A stretch of 64,000 bases of DNA, from NCBI RefSeq assembly GCF_905220365.1, contig NC_061139.1, forward strand, positions 11,617,001-11,681,000, written 5' to 3'. The DNA comes from Vanessa cardui (lineage: Eukaryota; Arthropoda; Insecta; Lepidoptera; Nymphalidae). Position 1 is the first letter of the stretch. The number at the start of each line of letters is the position of its first letter. Under the pieces are notes generated by a model. It did not search any database. It was not told the DNA's origin and saw only the letters and a program-made list of their open reading frames with translations. The position numbers and the translations under genes are program-made. Shown here piece after piece: positions 40,491-50,800 of this stretch.

Positions 40491-41039
40491 TATTAAGGAC
40501 ACAATAAGTAGAGACTGCGATCCTATGTTTTTACATAGGATAGTACAGTTTGTTAAGCTAACCCATCCTTACAATAAATTTTGGCTAAAAATGTTGCAAC
40601 ATCTATAGCCTGAGGCATCTGGGATCTACTTTGTGTAATTTGCACCATACAATCCATCTCTGTATAGAGACCTTGGAAGTAGTCTTAGTTGCTTCATGCA
40701 AACAATGCGCTCTTTATTACCCCCAACTAGTAGCTTTAACTTTTCTAGTTGTGGTGGGTTCAGATTATTAAATAACGCTGTAGGTTTGGTAACATCAATA
40801 GTTCTGCTAGACTGCGTACTCGTAAGTCTGTCGACCAAAATACACTAACTATGTAGGTACACTGTCAAGCTATTATTATATAAGTCCCCTCGCCGTGTTT
40901 AGGTGACGCAACACCATTGGGGTGGCATTGGACTTGGTGGTGGAAATAGCCATACCCACTAATATTCCCACTGTCGACTGAATACGTCGAAGCATAAGAG
41001 GGTTACGCCCTCTCTGCAGGTCACATCGTCTTAAGACGA

Positions 41040-41310
41040 GGCTGCCTTTGAAAGCCAATAAGACGACTTCGGGGACGCCCCATATATTGAATACGGCTTC
41101 CGAAGCCGGGGGCAACAAGTGCCATTCCGGCACTGGTCGTTTCATTGAAAAGGCGGTCGGCTATGCCGCTGTACCTCCCCGAGAGGTACGCCGCCGAAAT
41201 TTTTATGTGTAGGCCCCATACTCTAATTACGGCCTCCGAGGCCGGGGGCAACAAGTGCCATGCCGGCACTGGTCGGTTCATTGAAAGGCGGTCGGCTATG
41301 CCGAAAATTA
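41040..41310. repeat. GC-rich two-copy tandem repeat, unit about 130 bases
   Basis: A block with GGGGGCAACAAGTGCC, GGCACTGGTCG and GCGGTCGGCTATGCCG occurs at about 41078-41208 and again at about 41212-41320, the second with a short internal deletion. The GC content is far above the surrounding DNA. It lies inside the DIRS element (in a GC-rich island 40880-41410) and may be an inserted piece of another element. Several small open frames cross it on both strands; I regard them as chance products of the GC content. Confidence 0.6.
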
Positions 41311-41571
41311 ATATATGTAGCCGCTCGGCCAACTTCATTAGTGTCAACTCTAATAAGGGTAGAGAACGCGTATCTCCTTTGTTCTTTATATGCACCACTG
41401 GATAGTACACAGGACCTGGACACAGGACTGCCTGTTATATGTCTAAACTAAAATGTGCGCTCGTCTTAGATTAACCTGTGAATTTATCACAGAGTACACT
41501 GTAATATCTCTGTGACGTTTGAATACCAAGACTTCTGGTGTCGCAACCATTAACTTTACACACGAACCTCA

Positions 41572-41790
41572 TTAAATTGAGTACCCCAGCCGGCATTCAA
41601 TGCATTTGTGATCAAGAAGTGTGTGGTCTCCCTCTGGTTTAGATCCACGCAACTGTGGCCTATGGCTCCGAGCCACCAGGTTAACTCTTGCTTCACAAGA
41701 GGTGGAACATTTATTTTTTGTCATTTGAACATTTATCTTAAGAAGCCTCTGCATTTGCCAACGGTCTAGGCGCCCAGGTATAATTATCAT
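41572..41790 (-). pseudogene. Probable DIRS RNase H-like remnant
   Basis: Immediately after the RT fragment in the element's sense. IIIPGRLDRWQMQRLL is like the post-RT connection of DIRS elements, and HTLLDHKCIECRLGYSI looks like a decayed F.TDAS..GWG RNase H start. Weak similarity; the position supports it. Confidence 0.35.
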
Positions 41791-41873
41791 GTTTGCAAAG
41801 CTTAACAGAGCTAAGCAGACTTTGTGTCCTTCGGAGGGTTCAATCTCTTAGAACCCTACAGATGGTAACTTTG

Positions 41874-42128
41874 TCACCTATACCTGAGGTAGGGCCACTG
41901 TAAGTGTTTCATAAAATTCCTAGGTATTCCAATTGATGAAATGGTGCCATCAGGGATTAAATGAAAATTTATGTGCCACACTAGAATTTCAAGAATGGTT
42001 ATGATCACTCTAACTTGGTTCACCAATAAGCTGCTGTCTTGGTTGGCCAAAAGAAAATTGTTTAGATAGACCATTAGTCGGGAACCTTTTGTATGCAGGA
42101 TCTGCATTCCAGCTTGATTAGGCATCAA
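41874..42128 (-). pseudogene. DIRS-type reverse transcriptase fragment
   Basis: Contains LMVYLNNFLLANQDSSLLVN followed by VRVIITILEILVWHINFH and ...IGIPRNF. DIRS reverse transcriptases have VYLDDFLLA..., then ...LGW.iNF.KS and ...FLGI.W. The catalytic YLDD is here YLNN, so both aspartates are lost, and the KS..P...FLG segment is damaged. Family assignment is from recalled motifs and supported by the DIRS terminal structure. Confidence 0.65.
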
Positions 42129-43592
42129 ATGGTAGAGTCATGCTGTAGGATTTTATTGTTCTAGTAAAGACACAGTAGTCATCGCTGTGATTCTTCAATT
42201 GGTAGGTGGAAATAGGCTTGTAATAAATCTTAACTATCCAGTTGTTCTTTGTAACAAATCTATAACATTTATGAGATACTAAGTGAAAACACTTTGTTAC
42301 AACATATGTCTTAGATCAAATGTTGGATGGCCCACCACCCTATTTTCTTTGAACTATTGTAACCCTATTTGTGAATATTTATGTAAGTTAAATTTTCTTA
42401 ATAATTTGACTGTTTGATACTGAAGAGGTGGTTTTAATTTGAATTTATGTGGACTCTAATAAATAATTACATTTACAATAAGTCTATTACAGTCTACAAT
42501 AAGTTTTAAGGCAAACTGGTCAGTTTGCCTCCAAAACTTTGAACTATTTGTTTTAACATCCTCTGAATCCTCTTTAAGTTGAGTTTCTTTCTTATTGTTT
42601 TGAAAGTCAGTGTATTTCATTAATAAACAAAAAAAAAATTAATCATTTTTATTGTTTAACTACTTACTAGTCTTAAAATACTTATTTGAATTTTATATCT
42701 ATGATCTTTTATGTTATATTTTTAACTAGCTGATGAACAATCATTTGATGTTGTTTTTTCTTTCAATTTGCTAAGCATATTTAGCTATGTTTGTGGACCA
42801 CTCAAGGACTGAATTGAGGATTGTAAGGCTTCCCTGTTTAATAAATGTTGTGAGCTCAGTGGAACATTTCTTTTAAAATTCCTTACTTTTTCTTTCAATA
42901 CATTCACCTTGTCTACCACAAATAATCTGCATAATACTTTTAGAGCATCTATATAAGGATGAACCTCGACCAAAGAGAGTTAATACTTTATCAAAGAGCA
43001 ATGATCCATTAAAATCTTTGGATTTGAAACAGCCTAAATAACAATATTTATTTTTATTTATTTATTTAATAATCTAAATATCTTGTAAGCTACTTTTAAA
43101 ATTTCTCTCTATTGCAGCTATGCATAGTCTAAGCCTTCTAATATATTTTCAGGTGAGGCTTAAAAAATCCTTGGTCTGTTAAAATGATAAGGTTCTACAT
43201 TAACTTTTAATGTAACAAAACCTTGGGAAGCAGCAAAAGATTGTAATGTTGATTTATAGCTAATTCCCTTCCAAACCTGTGTCAAAATGTTGTAAATGGG
43301 TAACTTCATCTAAACATTCCTTAATAGCTACAGAAACAATCTTCTACTCATTACACTATATGTTTATATCCCACGTCTGCAACTTAGTATTAACAGGACA
43401 ATAGTGTACAAAAATTAACTTGTAATGCACCTCAATTTTATCCACACACTGAGATCCACATTATTATTTACTTGTGAATTTTGAGTTAGTGCCATAATAC
43501 AATAAGGGCAACTGAGTAATTTAACCTGCCATGTAATCTACCTGATTAACTAGTGAATTAGTTTGCGGGTCCGACCCACTTTGTTAATACTT

Positions 43593-43771
43593 ACATACGT
43601 CGCTTATTAGGTGCAATGGACGTCAAGCCTTCCTCATCTTCCGAAGATGTAAAAGAATCACTCTTATCACTGGACACCTCTGATACATGTCGAGACGACC
43701 GCTATTCATCCGAAGTTCAAACCAACGGCATTCGACATATCCTTATTCTTACCTTTACCGTTTACGATACT
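43593..43771 (-). pseudogene. N-terminal gag-like exon of the DIRS element, frameshifted
   Basis: Opens MSIVNGKGKNKDMSNAVGL, hits a TGA, and continues in another frame as HVSEVSSDKSDSFTSSEDEE then IAPNKRR, followed by a donor-like GTAAGT. It is the first coding-like stretch inside the right terminal repeat, as expected for a 5' ORF. Function not recognised; at least one frameshift. Confidence 0.4.
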
Positions 43772-44119
43772 CATTCGTAAACTGTTTAATTTATGCTATG
43801 AAAGCACTTTTAAGGTGATTTTTTGTTTAAAAACAAAAAACCCACCTAAAAATCACTATATTAAGTCATTTTTGAACTTTTAAAAGTCAATAGAAAATTT
43901 TAAATGTTTACGCGGCAAGATTTACAAACGCTATGATTTAACAAGGTCAGTGGCGCGCAAATTTGAAACAAGATGGCGCGCTCTGCTGTGAGTGAAAGAG
44001 AAAGGTAACAAAAAGATGGAAAGAGAGGTAAGATGAACTTGTATTCTATAATTGTTTATGGTAAGATTTATGGATGCTTCTTCAACCAATGCTGTGTGTT
44101 TTAGATACACATATAATAC

Positions 44120-44844
44120 AAATTACAAACATAAACAATTCAAACTTCTAACCGTTGAAATTGACAGGTTCTAGACAGATAATAACAAATTGAGATTCTC
44201 ATTGCATTAGCTTATTTAAAAAAAAAATCCATGGTAAGGTAAAATCTTATCGAAAATGTTATCAATAAAATGTACCTTAATTTAAAATGGAATTATTTAA
44301 TACAAATTAATTTATTATAAAAAATAAATATTTAATGATATCGATGCCAAGTACATAATTTATTTGAAAATAACATAAAGTAACTATTTAAAAAATTGAA
44401 ACAAAAAAAAAATATCAATAATGGGTGAATATGTTTTGTCAATCTTTACTATTTTTATTTTATAGAATATTCTATTCTTATTTGCCAAAACTGTATTTTA
44501 ATAAAGTTTATATATTATAATAAAATAATACGTTTTATGTTTGTAATAAGAATGGTTTATAACACCACTTATCCGAAAAGCAACACACACAGAAAATCTG
44601 TTTAGATTTTAAGGGGAATTTCTGTAAAATATTTTAGGACTTGGAAAACTTTTTAAGAAGCAGTAGGCATAAAGGTAGAATTGTCAAGCAGTTATAATTT
44701 ACCTTTCCTGTTAAATGTCACTGTCAGTAATCGTATAAGCTGAAAGGTTTAAAGTTGAAGGGTTTTAGAATTTTATGTTATTTGTATAGTTTTAACATAA
44801 CTTTTACCATCTTGCACCTTTTTATACATTTATAATTTACAAAT
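44120..44844. other. ASCC2 5' flank
   Basis: AT-rich DNA between the DIRS element and ASCC2 exon 1. It must hold the ASCC2 promoter, but I see no clear core element. Probably the old shared promoter region of two divergent genes. Confidence 0.5.
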
Positions 44845-44871
44845 ATGAGCAATAGCCGCGTAGAGTTTAAT
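44845..44871 (+). CDS. ASCC2: ASCC2 exon 1 (start codon)
   Basis: Nine codons, MSNSRVEFN, then a GTTAGT donor at 44872. Phase 0 into exon 2. Very short and inferred from position, phase and donor, so less certain than the other exons. Confidence 0.65.
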
Positions 44872-47800
44872 GTTAGTACATAATACTTAATTTATTTCCA
44901 TTTATATTTTAGTTATGTTTGCCACATAATAAAGTTTCAAATATCTTTCAGAATCCTGAAAACTTGCCCGTCGAAAACGTAACAGTGTGTGTGAGCGATT
45001 CTGGTGTCTTACAACTTATTAAAGCTATAGTAAGTGTTTATTTTTTTTTCACATCAATATGAAAGTTTAACATAATTTTATATTTTATTTTATTTGACAA
45101 AAAAATACACAACTTTTGAAATACAATAAAATAAATAAAATTACCTTACCTTTTAACTATAACCTTTCTTACATACAATGTTAATTAATGACTTGGTTAA
45201 GGAATAATAATTGAGATACTGTTTTTTGTGATTACAGGATCCTTATTGGGTGGAGAAAAGAGATTTGATACTCTATGAAAGACCTCCATCAGGTGCTGAA
45301 TTACTTTTGGGCGCAGTGGATGCTTGGAAATCTAAAATGGAGATTTATTTAGATAATCTCAAGTGGTTACTTGAGTTAGAACATAATAGGTAGTCAAACA
45401 CATACATTTTCACAGCTTATTATATATTTTTCAAATGCTTAGAAACTAAACCAATGTATAAATAATTTTATGAATTATTCGCATAAATGTTTAAAACACT
45501 TTACTATTATATATAATATTTTAGTATTATTATATGCAATATAATAAGAGAAGCATTATGAAGTGTAGGTGCATGCCAGGTTTTCACTTGTATAAGACTT
45601 GCCTTAATGCTTTAGATTTGTTGTTCACTGCCGATATTCAGTCCATGGTCTGAGTCAGGTCAGGTCTGAGTCATTCACTACATTCAAATATCGTAGACAT
45701 AGGCCTTATGTGCTAGGTGCTAATGAACTTACTATGTAAATGTATTTCATTATAAAGATTTTGTATTTAGAAATTCTTTAAATTATTTGATTCAGCGTGC
45801 TTTGTGCTCTAACCGCTGATTAATCTTAATATTTAGCCTTAAATTACCTTTCTTAAAAAATAAATAATCGTTTCAGATTTTGGAGTACCGTATTATACCA
45901 TCCAATGTGTATGGATATGACAGTATCTTTTATACAAGAAGCAAATCCTCCATACATAGAGCCCCATGATAGTAAAGATGTTCAGAAGTTGTATGAAGAG
46001 ATAAGAAGATTAGTTCTCGTCATTTTTAGTAGATTAATCACAAATAAAGAGAGTAAGGTGGGTTTTTATTACTTTTAATTATTATTAGGAAGTATGTGTT
46101 GGATCTTTATCTGATATTTGACATTAGTGATAGGACTAGGGAGGGGCAGTAGGGGATGTTATTTCTTCTTCTTTAAAAATGGATCTAATTAGTGTTGAGT
46201 AAAAGGATAAGGAAAAGAGCTAAGATGGCCCAGTGGTTAGAATGTGTGCATCTTAACCGATGATTTCAGGTTCAAACCCAGGCAAACACCACTGTATATA
46301 TGTGCTTAATTTGTGTTTATAATTCATCTCATGCTCGGCGGTGAAGGTAAACATTGTGAGGAAACCTGTATGTGTCTAATTTCATCGAAATTCTGTGATG
46401 CCACATGTGCATTCCACCAACCCGCATTGGAACAGTGTGGTGGAATATTTTTCAAAACCTCTCCTTAATGGAAGAGGAGGCCTAAGTGGATAATTTACAG
46501 GCTGTTACTTTACTATCTTTACTTTTAAAAGGGTAACGATATTTTTATATCTATTATACATCATCACACAAGGGCACACTTATATTAGAAAGAGGTTAAA
46601 AATAAAAGTTTTATTTGTTTGTTTGTTTGTTTGTATTCTGTTATATATGTACTAGTGTTCAAATTTATTAAAAAAATTCTCTTATGCACAATTTTTTTTT
46701 TTTTTTTTGAAAAAAAAATATTCAGTTCTTCATTTGAAATTTTATATTTTCAGACACAATGGATGACCAAAGAGTATTTGGCAGATCTAATATATGATAA
46801 CTTTATATTCACAATACCAGTTTTATGGGACTTATGTTTGACATATGGTGCGGACAACTCTAAGCATATATCACATTTGATGAATGCAGTGTTCTCGATA
46901 CAGCCAAAGTACCAGAATGATGCAGTACAAGCACTAAGATTTGTACAGGAGGTATATATGTATTATAAATGTTCTTTTTTTTAATATTTATATATTACAG
47001 CCCAAACCTGTATAATTTATTACTGTAATATCCTGACTGGTAAAACTTATGCTAAAAAATGTTTATTTTATTCCATGGGATTTTCTGTAAGTTTTGATAT
47101 AAATAGAGACTTGTTTGTAAACTGTTGTGCATAGTAAAATAACGATTTGATAATGTGCATAAAGTATAGTACGACATTAATTAATTCAACTTCATCATCA
47201 TCATCATCATCAACAGCCTATTTTTGTCCACTGTTGGACATAGGCCTCTCCCAGTGCACGCCACTGTGGTCTTTCTCCGGCTACTCGCATCCAGCTCCTG
47301 CCTGCCGCCTTACGTATATCGTCACTCCACCGTGCCTGAGGACGTCCTACACTACGTTTGCCGAGACGCGGTCTCCACTCTAGAACACGTTTTCCCCAAC
47401 GGTTGTCAGTTCTAAGACAAATATGACCAGCCCACTGCCACTTCAGCTTACTAATCCGGTGGGCTATGTCGATGACTTTGGTTCTTTGACGGATCACCTC
47501 ATTTCTGATGCGATCCCTCAAAGAAACGCCGAGCATAGCCCTTTCCATAGCACGCTGAGCGACTTTAAGCTGGTGGACCAGCCTTGTCGTGAGTGTCCAC
47601 GTTTCGGCTCCGTATGTCATGACGGGTAGGACGCACTGATTGAAGACTTTCGTCTTAAGGCACTGTGGGATCGACGATGTTAGGATTCGACGTAACTTCC
47701 CAAACGCTGCCCAATCCAGCTGAATTCTTCTATTCACCTCGTCCTCAAGGTTGTTTCTACCTAATCGCAGAGTCTGCCCGAGGTAGACATATTTTTGAAC

Positions 47801-50800
47801 AACTTCGAGAACGGTACCGTGTATCGTAGTCGGTTCCGGTAGAACATGTTCATTGAACATGACCTTGGTTTTATCCAAGTTCATCCGTAGGCCGATACGC
47901 ATAGAAGAATCAGCCAGCTCGTTCAGCATTTGTTGTAGGTCCTGCAGCGTTTCTGCCACGATGACGATGTCGTCTGCGAATCTCAAGTGAGAGATGTATT
48001 CGCCATTGATGTTAATGCCACGTCCTTTCCAGTTCAGCGTCTTGAACATATCCTCCATTGCATTAGTGAACAATTTGGGGGAAATAACGTCCCCTTGTCT
48101 CACTCCTCGATGCAATGGTATGGGATTTGTTTGCTGATTCTGTACTCGGACGGACATGGTGGCAGCTTCGTAGAGACATCTCATCACTTGGATGTATCGC
48201 CAATCAACTTGGCAACGCTGCAGGGACTCCAGAACAGCCCAGATTTCAACCGAGTCAAAGGCCTTCTCATACTCCACGAATGCAAGACACAGGGGCCGAT
48301 TATACTCATGGGACTTCTGTATAATCTGCCGCACTGTATGGATGTGGTCTATGGTGCCGTATCCGGTCCGAAACCCGGCCTGCACCGGGGGTTGGAATTC
48401 GTCGAATCTTCGCGCAAGACGGTTCGTGATCACTCTTGAAAACAGCTTATAGACGTGGCTCAGTAGGGATATGGGACGATAGTTCTTCAGCAGGGTTTTG
48501 TCTCCCTTTTTGAAGAACAGGACGACCACACTCCTACTCCACGCCTCCGGAGTTCTCCCTTCGAAGAGGACAGAGTTAAAAAGCGTCTGAAGTTCCCTAA
48601 GTACTGGTTTACCTTCCGCTTTTAATAGCTCTGTGGTAACGCCGTCCTCTCCAGGGGCTTTTCCATTTTTAAGCTGTCCAAGAGCAGTCTCGATTTCGCC
48701 AATACTGACTTCAGGCAGGTCTTCGGAGAAATGGCGTGTTAATGTAGCTCTAGGATCCTCATTTTCGGGATCAGGTCGAGATGCATGCGATGCGTATAAC
48801 CGGCCGTAGAAGTCCTCTACTTCCGAAAGTACTGCCGGCTTAGAAGAAACGACTTCTCCACTTGCTGTGGTCAACTTCGTCAGGTGGCTCCTTCCAAGAG
48901 ATTGTACGAACACCATTCAACTTATGGTCTATTATTTATATTAGCTGAGACGGCCCAGTTAACCGATGATTTCGGTTTCAAACCCAGGCAAGCACCACTA
49001 TATATAAGTGCTTAATTTGTGTTTATAATTCATCTCGTGCTCGGCGGTGATAGAAAACCTCGTGAGGAAACCTGCATGTGTCTAATTTCATCGAAAATTC
49101 TGGTTCATGTGCATTCACATACACAAAAACCAGCCCGCTTTGGAACAGAATGGTGGAATATGTTCCAAACCCTCTCCTCAATGGAAGAGGAGGCCTTAGC
49201 CCAGCAGTGGGTAATTTACAAGCTGTTACTTTTTTTACTACTTACTATGGATTATTCCAAACACAACAGAAAAACGAAATAACGCCGTATTATTGGTCGA
49301 GAGCTAATATAGTGTAGGATTTTCACTACGGATTTTCGATAAAATGGCTTTTGAAATTCGCCGAAGTTGTTATTGGAACTTTGAAAGTAAAATTAATGTT
49401 GATGTAAGTCATTAATAGTGTTGTATTATGAAGAAATAAACTGTTAGTAGTGCACAATATAACTGATCTATTAGCAAATTGCAAGAAATATGTTAATTTA
49501 AAGATTGTTTATAACATCATAATTGCAATAAACTATATTTATAGTCACTTTTATGTCGGATAATAGTTGCCAGCATTTGTAAAGATGATGGTAAGAATTC
49601 ACAATGAATACCACAAATCTACCAAAGACTAAAGTAAAGCTATATAAAAATATGTATAATATAAATAACCAGTTGTTCTAGGCATTCAAGTACATAATCC
49701 TGCAAGTGAATAAAGATTATGAGAGCGAAGAACCTCCGAACCTTCCGGAGACATTTATGGGTTTTGGAGAGATTAAGCGGCCTTCAGGGAACAAGCCCAC
49801 CGATAAAGTCACATTCAATGTACTCAGAGACTTGGTGATCCACATGCTCGACACAGCGATGACGCTGAGGATATTCGTTGAAGTCTACCCAAAGACTGCT
49901 GAAATTATGATGAAGAGTAATTTTGTTTTAAGGTGAGATAGTTGTAGGTGGTAGTTAATATTTTTTACAGCTTCGTTGTTTATTGGTGATGGTGACCACT
50001 TACCATCAGGTGGCCTATATGGTCGTCCGCCAACCTATACCATAAAAAAAAATTGGGTATTCTACTATGTTTGAAAAAGTACTTGAAAATGTTGATTTTC
50101 TACTAAAAACTTCAAAAAAATATAAAAACTTATAAATCCGCAAAAACGAAGTTACTATTATGGTGACGTAATATTGCTGAAAACAACAATAAGTAAGTAA
50201 ATATTTCGTGCTTTTTGGTGAAATAATGAATCACAATTGCTATCGTTGGTATCATTGGTACAAAAACTAGCATTGCAACTCTAGAAAAGTTATTTATCAA
50301 AGTTTTAGATGATATTGAAACGATTGTTTTTGCCTATATGACGTCACACTTCGTTTTCTAAGTACTAAGTTATTACATAGATATTCAGTTATAGAAATAA
50401 CTAACTAAATAGGTCTTCAGTAGGTATATAATAAACATGTAAATGATAATTTATTATCATATATCTACAGTTCTTATCATTCCATCTCAGAAGATTATAC
50501 ATTCCAAACAGCTTTTAAATAATAAAAAGGTATAATTAAATTTAATCTCCTTAATTTATATTTCTTCAAAACACTCATGTTTTCAGTATAGTCCAATTAT
50601 ATGAGTATGGAATACCTCAGCTATATGAAAAGCTGATAGAAGTGGGGGACGAGACCAGCGTGACGTACACGGAAGTGGAGGGATATATAGATCTGGCTAG
50701 AGCTGAACTGATAGACACTCTGAAGGAAATCCTGGCTGTTTACAAGGATGCTATTTTTAATTGCGAGTGAGTATTCGAATTTTATTTTGAATTTCGAATT

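Larger units (their letters stand above)
39055..44115 (-). mobile_element. DIRS-like tyrosine-recombinase retrotransposon, degenerate
   Basis: About 5.06 kb. The right terminus (44115 back to 43933) and left terminus (39055-39271) are inverted repeats sharing roughly 180 bases, including TCTTCAACCAATGCTGTGTG and a segment with GCGCGCCATCTTG. Just inside the left repeat, 39300-39402 is an internal complementary region: 39300-39366 is complementary to the outer left terminus and 39363-39402 to the outer right terminus, the circle-junction design of DIRS elements. On the minus strand, in order, are a gag-like start (43771-43593, Ser/Asp/Glu-rich), a possible gag piece (42973-42785), an RT palm fragment (42128-41874) and an RNase H-like piece (41790-41572). 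Stops and frameshifts show it is inactive. AATACAAA is found at both outer borders (39047-39054, 44115-44122). The methyltransferase and recombinase parts were not recognised. Confidence 0.75.

Noticed and set aside
41021..41451. Several overlapping open frames of 63-129 codons on both strands
   Set aside because: They arise from a GC-rich duplicated block; frames overlap on both strands, repeat the same peptide twice and match no family I know.
47147..48452. Plus-strand open frames opposite the RTE LINE (up to 150 codons)
   Set aside because: Antisense shadows of the intact reverse transcriptase frame.
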